Shown here: in pieces, positions 6,396 through 13,501 of the stretch
Layout of the letters: the number at the start of each line of letters is the position of its first letter
Numbering within the stretch: the stretch's first letter is position 1
NCBI GenBank assembly: GCA_002383285.1
Contig: DFXU01000067.1
Coordinates: 42,630 to 57,315, forward strand
DNA: 14,686 nt
From: Caryophanales bacterium UBA4100
GTDB lineage: Bacteria > Bacillota > Bacilli > Paenibacillales > UBA4045
Reading direction: 5' to 3'
Translations under genes and position numbers: made by a program
Notes under the pieces: model-generated
Database searches by the model: none
Told to the model about the DNA's origin: nothing
What the model saw: the letters and a program-made list of their open reading frames with translations, nothing else

Positions 6396-7118
6396 ATGGA
6401 GAAGCGAACTTGGCATGATTTTTTTACCGAGCAGGACAAACGACACGATGAGCTCTGGGGTAAGCAAAGCTTGAATGGGTTTGGTGAGAAGCCTGTATTG
6501 GTTCTCATTGATATGTATTACAGTGTAGTTGGCTTGAAGCGAGAGGACATCTTCGAATCCATGAAGCTTTGGCCGATGAGTACAGGTTTAGATGGATGGG
6601 CTGCGATCGATAAGACGGTTGAATTATTAGCATCCGCTAGGAAGAATGGTATACCGGTTATCCATGTCAAAGGGATGAATAGTGGAATCAACCATTGGAC
6701 CAAGGGTAGCCGTAGAGGTAGGGCGAAGACAGGTCTTACACCCGAGATGATAGAGAAAGGTCGGCAGATTGTAGATGAGGTAAAGCCGATCCCCGGTGAG
6801 ATTATCATTGAGAAGGCAGCTGCCAGTGCATTCCATGGGACACCTCTATTATTCCAGTTAATAAGCTTAAATGCGGATACGGTTATCTGCGCTGGTGAGA
6901 CAACAAGTGGTTGTGTGCGAGCATCTGTCGTTGATGGAGCGACGTATCGGTTTCAGATGGGCGTCGTAGAGGAATGTGTATATGATCGCACGCAATCCTC
7001 TCATTATATGAATTTGTATGATATGCATCAGAAGTATGCAGATGTTATAGGTTTGGATTATGCTGTTGACTACTTTGACCAGATAGGTGCAGCTAAGAAA
7101 GAGAAGGTAGAAGCGTAA
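6396..7118 (+). CDS. Isochorismatase-family cysteine hydrolase, paralogue 1 (p1)
   Basis: A 240-residue cytoplasmic hydrolase of the isochorismatase-like/N-carbamoylsarcosine amidase superfamily, which cleaves C-N bonds in amides and ureido compounds. The catalytic triad is visible: Asp39 in L-I-D-M-Y-Y-S, Lys140 in I-I-E-K followed by S-A-F-H-G-T-P-L, and the nucleophile Cys173 in G-E-T-T-S-G-C-V-R-A-S. The 33-residue Lys-Cys spacing is the same as in N-carbamoylsarcosine amidase and biuret hydrolase, and the T-T-S-G-C-V-R-A motif is closest to that branch rather than to true isochorismatases. A basic segment (97-112, rich in Arg/Lys) precedes the catalytic Lys. A GGAGGG site fixes the start. 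It stands alone, convergent with lysR, but is clearly a paralogue of p2 and p3 further right. Substrate unknown. Confidence 0.92.
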   Translation: MEKRTWHDFFTEQDKRHDELWGKQSLNGFGEKPVLVLIDMYYSVVGLKREDIFESMKLWPMSTGLDGWAAIDKTVELLASARKNGIPVIHVKGMNSGINHWTKGSRRGRAKTGLTPEMIEKGRQIVDEVKPIPGEIIIEKAAASAFHGTPLLFQLISLNADTVICAGETTSGCVRASVVDGATYRFQMGVVEECVYDRTQSSHYMNLYDMHQKYADVIGLDYAVDYFDQIGAAKKEKVEA

Positions 7119-7120
7119 GC

Positions 7121-7199
7121 CGCGAGAAAAGTGAGCAATAGAGTACCCAAAGACCTCTACAGCTCGATGAACGCGAGAAAAGTGAGCAAGGTGAGCAAG
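7121..7199. repeat. Short direct repeats between p1 and lysR
   Basis: An 18-bp unit, CGCGAGAAAAGTGAGCAA, occurs at 7121-7138 and again at 7172-7189, 51 bp apart. The second copy runs into a tandem 9-bp repeat, GTGAGCAAG, at 7182-7190 and 7191-7199. The repeats fill the gap between two convergent genes. No terminator hairpin with a T tract is seen here. Confidence 0.75.
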
Positions 7200-7211
7200 G
7201 TGCGTACTGGT

Positions 7212-8132
7212 TTATTCAACTGCTGATATTAATGTCGGTGAGAACTGCTGGTTTATTCGATTCTCGAAGTGCTTGATGAATAATTGATCGATGCTGTTTA
7301 ATTCATCCTTTAAGTAAGCAATGAATACTTGGCTTTTTGGAAAAGGGTTCGGTTCAATCTTAATTTGAACCAGCTCTTTTCTTTCGATTTCATCACGCAT
7401 ATAGATGCTGCTCGACAAGTGTATACCTACATTCTTAGCTATAAAGTGCTTGATTAGATTCAGATTATTCGTCTCGAATTTAGTCACGTACGTTCTATTA
7501 TATTGATTGATCGTGATATCGAAGACATCACGGTACTGGGTATCCTTCTGATAGGTGATGAAGGTTTCATCGAGGATTTCCTCAAGTGCAATCTGCTTGC
7601 GATTGGCGAATCGATGCTCCGGGGAGACGATGAGATCGACTGGTGCAACGTAGACTGAGCGATATTCGATACCGCGATCATTGCTGGCATAGCGTGTTAT
7701 GGCTAGCTGAATTTCGCGTTGCTTCATTAGGCGGGTAAGGATATTCGATGCGTAGCAATTCACCTTTAAGGCAATCTTCGGAAAGTCCGTAATGAATGAA
7801 TCCAGGACCCCTGGCAATATACAATTGGCAAAAGAATTATTACATCCGATCGATAGCTTGCCGATTGAACCGTTCTCCACACTAGTGACCGCATTGCGCC
7901 CCTCCTGAATAGCTCCGATAATCTGACGAGCGTATGGCAAGAATGCTTTACCTTCTTCAGTAAGACGCACCTTCCCTTTACCTCGAATAAGCAAGGTCTT
8001 GCCTAGCTCCTTCTCCAATTGTGTGATTCGATGAGAAATCGTCGGTTGAGGCAAATACATGTGGTTAGCTGCTTCTTGAAAGCTGCCTATTTGATATACC
8101 TTCAGAAAGGTGGTGACCTGATCAAGATTCAT
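7212..8132 (-). CDS. LysR family transcriptional regulator
   Basis: A 306-residue LysR-type regulator. The N-terminal 60 residues form the winged helix-turn-helix with the family pattern F-L-K-V-Y-Q-I-G-S-F-Q-E-A-A-x-x-x-x-L-P-Q-P-T-I-S-H-R-I-x-x-L-E-K-E-L-G. A linker helix follows, and a periplasmic-binding-protein-like effector domain starts near residue 92 (G-K-L-S-I-G). A GGGGAGG ribosome binding site lies 8 bp before the ATG. It is divergent from the p2-p3-transporter operon and convergent with p1, so it is the likely activator of both units, responding to a substrate or product of the hydrolases. An AT-rich palindrome with the T-N11-A layout lies just upstream of its own start, as expected for self-repression. 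No terminator is visible after it. Confidence 0.92.
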   Translation of the reverse strand: MNLDQVTTFLKVYQIGSFQEAANHMYLPQPTISHRITQLEKELGKTLLIRGKGKVRLTEEGKAFLPYARQIIGAIQEGRNAVTSVENGSIGKLSIGCNNSFANCILPGVLDSFITDFPKIALKVNCYASNILTRLMKQREIQLAITRYASNDRGIEYRSVYVAPVDLIVSPEHRFANRKQIALEEILDETFITYQKDTQYRDVFDITINQYNRTYVTKFETNNLNLIKHFIAKNVGIHLSSSIYMRDEIERKELVQIKIEPNPFPKSQVFIAYLKDELNSIDQLFIKHFENRINQQFSPTLISAVE

Positions 8133-8170
8133 AAAAGTATCCTCCCCGTATAAAAAAATTATCAGAATAT

Positions 8171-8191
8171 TATGTTATATTATATTACATA
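8171..8191. promoter_or_regulatory. T-N11-A palindrome, candidate LysR-binding box
   Basis: TATGT-N11-ACATA, nearly palindromic over all 21 bp, 39 bp upstream of the lysR start codon. The layout is the classic LysR-family recognition form. A TATAAT on the minus strand (8184-8179) lies inside it, so binding could block lysR transcription. The surrounding DNA is very AT-rich, which makes chance palindromes more likely. Confidence 0.4.
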
Positions 8192-8223
8192 TAGTATACA
8201 TCTAATTAACAGAAGCGCAATCA

Positions 8224-8243
8224 ATGAATGCGAATTCATTCAT
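8224..8243. promoter_or_regulatory. Inverted repeat ATGAATG-N6-CATTCAT upstream of hydrolase p2 (cre-like)
   Basis: Perfect 7-bp arms around a 6-bp centre; the core TGAAT-N8-ATTCA is shared with the site before p1, again centred 40.5 bp before the -35 box. Bases 8225-8238 fit the CcpA cre consensus with two mismatches, one of them the same as in the p1 site. A second, weaker inverted repeat (GAAT-N6-ATTC, 8249-8262) follows. Confidence 0.5.
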
Positions 8244-8273
8244 AAAACGAATGGATCGATTCAATAATGATGA

Positions 8274-8302
8274 TTTACTAAGTGATCAGCGGGTATTATG
8301 AT
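8274..8302 (+). promoter_or_regulatory. Candidate promoter for the p2-p3-transporter operon
   Basis: TTTACT at 8274-8279 (4 of 6), a 17-bp spacer, and TATGAT at 8297-8302 (5 of 6). The predicted start near 8309 leaves a leader of about 72 nt before the GTG start of p2. The -35 box closely resembles that of p1, and both promoters have the same distance to their upstream repeat. Confidence 0.5.
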
Positions 8303-8380
8303 TGCTTTAAGATATATATCCTGCTATACAGCGTGAGTAATACTAACACACAATTAACAAAAATTGAGGGAGGAATTAAC

Positions 8381-9088
8381 GTGACGACAAGAGGCTGGGA
8401 GCAGTATTTTTCTGAGAGAGATAAGGAGCATGATAAATTGCGTGGCAAACAGGAGCTTGCCGGGTTCGGTAGTAACCCTGCTCTAGTGTTAATCGATATG
8501 TATTACAGCGTGCTTGGATTACAGCGTGAGGAAATCTTCGAGTCGATGAAAATCTGGCCTGGGAGCACAGGACTGGAAGGCTGGAAGGCTGTGGATGCAA
8601 CGGCAGAATTATTAGCAGTTGCAAGGGAGAACCAAATACCCGTATTCCATGTCAAGGGGCTTGATACCATCATTAAGCCGTGGATTCATCGCAAACGAGG
8701 TCCTTCAGCAATGTCACCTGAGCTGAGGAAGAAGGGAATGGAGATAGTCGATGAAGTTAAGCCTATACCTGGAGAAATTGTTATTGAGAAGTCGGCACCA
8801 AGCGCATTCCAAGGAACGCCTTTATCATTCCAGCTCGTTAGTTTAGGTATAGATACGGTTATCGTTTGTGGTGAAACGACTAGCGGCTGTGTACGCGCTT
8901 CTGTAGTAGATGGAGCCACGCAGAGATTCAAGATGGGAGTAGTTGAAGAAGGGGTGTTCGATCGTACCGAAGCATCTCATTGGATGAATTTATATGATTT
9001 GCATCAGAAATATGCTGACGTTGTATTCGCAGATTATGCGAAGGAGTATTTTCGAAGTATTGGCGCCCAGAAAGCAATAACTGCTTAA
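8381..9088 (+). CDS. Isochorismatase-family cysteine hydrolase, paralogue 2 (p2)
   Basis: A 235-residue paralogue of p1 with the same triad: Asp39, Lys137 and the nucleophile Cys170 in G-E-T-T-S-G-C-V-R-A-S-V-V-D-G-A. The frame is open further upstream to 8282, but only the GTG at 8381 is preceded by a strong ribosome binding site (GGGAGG, 7 bp away), and it aligns exactly with the p1 N-terminus; the upstream part overlaps the promoter. The segment just before the catalytic Lys, I-I-K-P-W-I-H-R-K-R, differs in sequence from p1 and is 3 residues shorter. Because this segment is the most divergent, p2 may handle a related but different substrate, or pair with p3 in mixed oligomers. It is the first gene of the probable operon with p3 and the importer. 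Confidence 0.92.
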   Translation: MTTRGWEQYFSERDKEHDKLRGKQELAGFGSNPALVLIDMYYSVLGLQREEIFESMKIWPGSTGLEGWKAVDATAELLAVARENQIPVFHVKGLDTIIKPWIHRKRGPSAMSPELRKKGMEIVDEVKPIPGEIVIEKSAPSAFQGTPLSFQLVSLGIDTVIVCGETTSGCVRASVVDGATQRFKMGVVEEGVFDRTEASHWMNLYDLHQKYADVVFADYAKEYFRSIGAQKAITA

Positions 9089-9195
9089 GCTAATATAAAG
9101 AACACATTCGTGATCTTCATTAACTTAAGTAAGCTTACAAAGTAGTTTTATCGTGTACTAGCGTGAATATCAAAAACTATGAGGAGGTATGTGAT

Positions 9196-9903
9196 ATGTA
9201 CGGTTGGGACAATTTCTTGAGTGAGCGAGATAAGAAACACGATGAGATTCGTGGCAAGAAGGAATTATATGGCTTTGGGAACAAGCCGGCATTGTTATTA
9301 ATTGACATGTATTACAGTGTAGTTGGGTTAAAACGGGAGCCGATTTTCGAATCTATGAAGACTTGGTCATCAAGCACAGGCTTGGAAGGCTGGGCGGCCG
9401 TTGATAAGACCGCTGAGCTCCTAGAAGTGGCACGGACCAATGGCATTCCGGTAATTCATGTGAAGGGCTTGCAGTCTGGCATTAATAGCTGGGGACGTAA
9501 TAAACGCAAGCGTGTTGAGCTAACCGAGGAATTACGCAAGAAGGGAGCAGAGATTGTGGATGAGGTGAAGCCGATAGCTGGTGAGCTGATTATTGAAAAG
9601 GCGTCACCAAGCGCATTCCCGGGTACATCGCTTATCTTCTATTTAAATAGTCTCGGTATTGATACGTTAATCTGCTGTGGGGAAACAACGAGTGGATGCG
9701 TAAGAGCGACGGTTGTCGATGGATGTACGAATCGATATCACATGGGTGTTGTGGCGGAATGTGTTTATGATCGTACGGAAGCTTCTCATTATATGAACTT
9801 ATATGATATGCATCAGAAGTATGCGGATGTTGTCGGGATAACCGATGCGGCCAAATATTTTCAAGAGATTGGAGCACTCCGTAAGGAAGCTGTTAAAGCA
9901 TAA
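9196..9903 (+). CDS. Isochorismatase-family cysteine hydrolase, paralogue 3 (p3)
   Basis: A 235-residue third paralogue with Asp37, Lys135 and nucleophile Cys168 in C-G-E-T-T-S-G-C-V-R-A-T. It looks closer to p1 than to p2 through much of its length, for example in Y-M-N-L-Y-D-M-H-Q-K-Y-A-D-V near the C-terminus. An in-frame GTG at 9163 would add 11 residues, but the ATG at 9196 has an excellent GAGGAGGT site 8 bp upstream and aligns with p1 and p2. The segment before the catalytic Lys is again basic (G-R-N-K-R-K-R, 100-106). It lies 107 bp after p2; that gap has two small palindromes (9123-9130 and 9129-9138) but no terminator, and the shared repeat seen before p1 and p2 is absent, so p3 probably depends on the p2 promoter. 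Confidence 0.92.
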   Translation: MYGWDNFLSERDKKHDEIRGKKELYGFGNKPALLLIDMYYSVVGLKREPIFESMKTWSSSTGLEGWAAVDKTAELLEVARTNGIPVIHVKGLQSGINSWGRNKRKRVELTEELRKKGAEIVDEVKPIAGELIIEKASPSAFPGTSLIFYLNSLGIDTLICCGETTSGCVRATVVDGCTNRYHMGVVAECVYDRTEASHYMNLYDMHQKYADVVGITDAAKYFQEIGALRKEAVKA

Positions 9904-9967
9904 AGAATCTAAAGAAATATAGAAAAAAGAATAAGCTCAAGCACAAAAAATTAGGGGGATGAACAAT

Positions 9968-11560
9968 ATGGGAATTAGGAGATGGGGATTAGCCTTACTG
10001 TCGATATTACTTGTCTTGATTATATCTGCTTGTAGTGCTGAAGAGAATACCGCTGCGAACGACTCCTCCAACGCAAACGAAGGCAGTGCAGCTGTAGATG
10101 GCACTGAAGCTCCGGAGGATAAAGTATTGCGAGTTCGCTTCTATGATGACCCTGCTGGGTTTGATCCAACGAATATATTCCGTATTGAGAATGAGAACAT
10201 TGCCTTTAATATCTTCAGTGGTTTAACGACCTATGAGTCGGAGTCAGGTAAGATTATTCCGGATCTAGCCGAGTCTTGGGAGACTGCGGATAACAAAATC
10301 TGGACCTTCAATCTACGTAAAGACGTTCAGTGGCAGGGCGGATACGGGGAGTTCACAGCGGCCGATGTCATATACACCTATAATCGGAATATTGATCCCG
10401 CAACAGCATCGCCTTATGCCTCTGATCTCGCGAATGTAAAATCGATGGAGGCCTTAGATGATTATACCGTTAAGATCGAGTTGAATGAGCCGGATGGTAA
10501 CTTCCTACACGTTATTGCGAACTATCACCAAGGTCAGATTGTGAAGAAGGAAGCGATTGAGGCTGCCGGTGATCAAGTTAAGTTTATGCCGGTGGGTACA
10601 GGGCCTTATGCACTGGAGAGTATAGATGTGAATTCAGAGATTGTTCTGGTGCGACATGAAGACTACTATCAAGGCCCAGCACCGATATCCAAGATCATCT
10701 TTTCTATTATCAAGGATGAATCTACAGCAACTATAGCACTGCAGAACGGTGAGGTTGATGTCCTCATGAGGGCGAATAAGGAAGAGAATCTTGAGGCACT
10801 GAAGGCAGCTGGATTCAAAATGAATACTGTGAGCAACTATGCTAAGAGTCTGCGTGTCTTCAATCTGGAGGATCCGATCCTGAAGGATGTACGTGTGCGT
10901 CAAGCTCTAGCGCATGCCGTTGATTATGACGCGATCGCTAAGGCTGTAGTTCCTAATTTATCCGTCGGAACTAAGACCATGCTAATGGACTGGATGGATG
11001 TGTATACCGATGATGTTCCAAAGTATGAATATGATCCTGAGAAAGCCAAGCAGCTATTAGCGGAAGCTGGATATCCCGATGGTTTCACAATGTCCCAGCT
11101 AGGAACATCGGCATCTGGAATCAACGATCAGTCTCAGCTGGAGATCGAATATTTAAGTAAGGTAGGCGTTACGTTAGAATTCGAGCTGGTTGACACACCT
11201 ACTTATAATCAACGACGGAATGCTGGTGACTTCATGTCAGCAGGAAGGCTGCTCCCAGCAGTAAATCCCGATATGATCCTATTCAGCTTCTTACACCCAG
11301 ACAATAAATCCCCCGGTGGATTAAACGGTGCTAGGTATGACAACCCTGTATTGACTGAGAAGCTTGAGGCAGCAAGGGCGGAAGTTGATGAAGCCAAACG
11401 GCTGGAGCTTTATGCAGAGGTTCAAGCCATAGCGGCAGCTGACCTGCCCTACTTACCTACCTATGCGAGCAATGTATTCTGGCCAAGTAAGGATAATGTT
11501 GAAGGTATTGTAATTAATAAGCTGGCTCAAGTAAATTTCTATGGAGTGGATATTAAGTAA
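9968..11560 (+). CDS. Peptide/nickel-type ABC transporter substrate-binding lipoprotein
   Basis: A 530-residue extracytoplasmic solute-binding protein of family 5 (DppA/OppA/NikA type). The N-terminus has basic residues, a hydrophobic stretch and the lipobox I-S-A-C with Cys22 as the lipidated residue, followed by a polar Asn/Ser/Glu-rich linker. The SBP_bac_5 fold is evident from D-L-A-E-S-W-E, W-T-F-N-L-R-K-D-V-Q-W, F-T-A-A-D-V-I-Y-T, G-T-G-P-Y-A-L-E-S and D-V-R-V-R-Q-A-L-A-H-A-V-D-Y-D-A-I-A. The start at 9968 is chosen because the AGGGGG site (9953-9958) directly abuts an earlier ATG at 9959 but stands 9 bp before this one. It lies 64 bp after p3 with no terminator between. Members bind peptides, nickel chelates, glutathione, opines and other small molecules, so the ligand is open; the gene order suggests the hydrolase substrate or a precursor. 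Confidence 0.9.
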   Translation: MGIRRWGLALLSILLVLIISACSAEENTAANDSSNANEGSAAVDGTEAPEDKVLRVRFYDDPAGFDPTNIFRIENENIAFNIFSGLTTYESESGKIIPDLAESWETADNKIWTFNLRKDVQWQGGYGEFTAADVIYTYNRNIDPATASPYASDLANVKSMEALDDYTVKIELNEPDGNFLHVIANYHQGQIVKKEAIEAAGDQVKFMPVGTGPYALESIDVNSEIVLVRHEDYYQGPAPISKIIFSIIKDESTATIALQNGEVDVLMRANKEENLEALKAAGFKMNTVSNYAKSLRVFNLEDPILKDVRVRQALAHAVDYDAIAKAVVPNLSVGTKTMLMDWMDVYTDDVPKYEYDPEKAKQLLAEAGYPDGFTMSQLGTSASGINDQSQLEIEYLSKVGVTLEFELVDTPTYNQRRNAGDFMSAGRLLPAVNPDMILFSFLHPDNKSPGGLNGARYDNPVLTEKLEAARAEVDEAKRLELYAEVQAIAAADLPYLPTYASNVFWPSKDNVEGIVINKLAQVNFYGVDIK

Positions 11561-11592
11561 GAGCTTCATGAAAATCCAGGAGGTGAACCGCG

Positions 11593-12540
11593 ATGCTAGG
11601 ATATACGCTTAAACGAATTGCACAGCTGCTCGTCACTATGTTGGGTGTGGTTACGCTGGTATTCTTCGCCTTGCGGCTCATTCCCGGTGATGCAGCCTCG
11701 GCTCTAGCGGGGGAGAATGTGTCTGCTTCAGCGATGGAACGGATGAGGGAAGAGATGGGGCTCAACGAGCCCCTCTGGTTCCAATTCTTCGATTATATGA
11801 GGAGTATCGTATCTCTTGATTTTGGTAATACCATCGCAACGAATTTGCCCGTAGCTGATATGATTCTAAAGGCATTGCCGATCACATTAATCATCTCGGT
11901 AATCACGATTGTTCTGACGGTCTTCATCTCAATTCCGTTGGGCACACTGGCAGCCTACATGGCACATAAGGGTAAGAAGGCGCTGGATAATGCAATAACC
12001 TGGTGTGCTATGGTTGTCGATTTGATGCCTACGTTCTGGACTGCTTTATTGCTTCTACTGCTTCTATCATTAGGACTGGGACTATTCCCAGCAAGCGGTA
12101 AAGTCACATTGGAGGATCCAGAGCTTCTCTTAAAGCGTATTGCGATTCCTATAATCGTTATGTCCTTATCGCAGATAGCCACCCTGGCTAGAATAACGAG
12201 GACAGCCGTGCTTGAGGTGCTGAGTGAGGATTATGTACGTACAGCCCGCTCTCTTGGTATGTCGGAGATTGCCGTTGTTTTCCGTCATGCATTGAAGAAT
12301 GCGGCACTGCCTATCGTAACTGTAGTGGGGTTAAGCTTCGGTAATTTACTGAATGGTACCGTCATCGTGGAATTCATCTTTACACTTCCGGGTATAGGCA
12401 CCTTACTGGTAAACGGAATTAACAGTCGTGACTACACGTTAGTTCAAACCTTGATTTTATTCTATGCATTCCTATTTATAGCTATCAATTTCTTAACAGA
12501 CTTGGTTTACAAAAAAATTGATCCGCGCGTACAATTTTAA
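11593..12540 (+). CDS. Peptide-type ABC transporter permease (DppB/OppB family)
   Basis: A 315-residue inner-membrane permease of the DppB/OppB type. The family N-terminus L-K-R-I-A-Q-L-L-V-T-M-L-G-V-V-T-L-V-F and R-L-I-P-G-D-A are present, with about six membrane helices. The cytoplasmic EAA loop that contacts the ATPase is at roughly 213-240 (Y-V-R-T-A-R-S-L-G-M, then H-A-L-K-N-A-A-L-P), with its conserved Gly222 intact, and F-T-L-P-G-I-G-T-L-L-V-N-G-I follows. An AGGAGGTGA ribosome binding site precedes the ATG. The 32-bp gap after the binding-protein gene and the 30-bp gap to the next permease indicate one operon. Confidence 0.93.
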   Translation: MLGYTLKRIAQLLVTMLGVVTLVFFALRLIPGDAASALAGENVSASAMERMREEMGLNEPLWFQFFDYMRSIVSLDFGNTIATNLPVADMILKALPITLIISVITIVLTVFISIPLGTLAAYMAHKGKKALDNAITWCAMVVDLMPTFWTALLLLLLLSLGLGLFPASGKVTLEDPELLLKRIAIPIIVMSLSQIATLARITRTAVLEVLSEDYVRTARSLGMSEIAVVFRHALKNAALPIVTVVGLSFGNLLNGTVIVEFIFTLPGIGTLLVNGINSRDYTLVQTLILFYAFLFIAINFLTDLVYKKIDPRVQF

Positions 12541-12570
12541 ACGTCATTTTCTAATAAAGGAGGAGAGAAC

Positions 12571-13470
12571 ATGAGCAATCAAGAGGTCCTTGGCACGAGA
12601 ACTGGAAAATTGGTGAGTGTCTTCTCACGGGGGCGGATCAAAATACCCGCATTACATTTCTTGATCTCGAACAAGAAGGCTAGATGGGCACTGTTGATTC
12701 TCGTTCCGATTCTTTTATTAACCATATTAGCACCTGTGCTACCCATCCAGAGGCCATTAGAAACCAATGTCTCCTCGAGCTTAGCCAATCCATCATGGGA
12801 GCATCCATTCGGAACAGATAAATTAGGTCGCGATATCTTGAGTAGAACATTATCAGGTATCCAGATCTCGATGATGGTTGGATTCAGCGTAGCCGCCATA
12901 GCCTTAGTATTCGGAATTGTTCTAGGGACTATATCGGGATTCTATGGCCGAACAGTAGACCGAGTCATTATGGGTGTAGTAGACATCTTCCTCGCCTTTC
13001 CATCATTGCTTCTGGCGATTGGCCTAGTTTCGATCATGGGAGCGGGCTTTGTACCCGTCATTATTGCGATATCACTTGCGGATGTACCGCGATTTATCAG
13101 GCTTCAGAGGTCGTTGGTGTTGAGCTTAAGAACGCGTACGTATATTGATGCGGCTCGAACAGTTCAAGCCTCGCAGCTCTGGTTAATGCGCAAGCATATT
13201 ATACCGAACACGATTGCAGCTTTATTAGTTGCTGCTAGTATATCAGCCGCGAATGCCATTCTCGTGGAAGCAAGCCTTAGCTTTCTTGGTTTGGGCATTA
13301 TGCCGCCAGCTCCATCACTAGGTAACATTATTAAGGAAGGGCAAAGCTACTTACAGACCGCGTGGTGGATATCTACGCTACCCGGAGTTGTTATTCTAAT
13401 GATCGCCATCAGCCTCCACTTTATGTCCGATGGTATACGTGAAGCATTAGATCCTCGTTCAAGAAAATAA
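12571..13470 (+). CDS. Peptide-type ABC transporter permease (DppC/OppC family)
   Basis: A 299-residue partner permease. It has the N-terminal cytoplasmic tail typical of DppC/OppC, a first helix at about 38-58, the hallmark H-P-F-G-T-D-K-L-G-R-D-I-L-S-R at 78-92, and a C-terminal pattern S-F-L-G-L-G-I-x-P-P-x-P-S-L-G. The EAA loop is at 191-212 (Y-I-D-A-A-R-T-V-Q-A-S to I-I-P-N): here the usual conserved Gly of the A-x-x-x-G pattern is replaced by Gln199. A GGAGGAGAG site precedes the ATG. It would form the translocation channel with the upstream permease. Confidence 0.93.
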   Translation: MSNQEVLGTRTGKLVSVFSRGRIKIPALHFLISNKKARWALLILVPILLLTILAPVLPIQRPLETNVSSSLANPSWEHPFGTDKLGRDILSRTLSGIQISMMVGFSVAAIALVFGIVLGTISGFYGRTVDRVIMGVVDIFLAFPSLLLAIGLVSIMGAGFVPVIIAISLADVPRFIRLQRSLVLSLRTRTYIDAARTVQASQLWLMRKHIIPNTIAALLVAASISAANAILVEASLSFLGLGIMPPAPSLGNIIKEGQSYLQTAWWISTLPGVVILMIAISLHFMSDGIREALDPRSRK

Positions 13471-13501
13471 CAGAATTGAATTCGAGAGGATGGTGATCAA
13501 T

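Noticed and set aside
7121..7199. CRISPR array
   Set aside because: Only two 18-bp copies with one spacer-like gap plus a tandem 9-mer, and no cas genes; this is not an array.
7119..7211. A bidirectional terminator between p1 and lysR
   Set aside because: Only short 4-5 bp pairings can be drawn and no T tract follows them; the region is better described as repeats.
8282..8380. Extended N-terminus of hydrolase p2 from the ATG at 8282
   Set aside because: It would cover the -10 box and leader, has no ribosome binding site, and has no counterpart in p1 or p3; the GTG at 8381 has a strong site and aligns with both paralogues.
9089..9195. A third copy of the TGAAT-N8-ATTCA repeat before p3
   Set aside because: The gap holds an ATTCG and a TTCATT in the wrong order and spacing; no match to the shared core was found.
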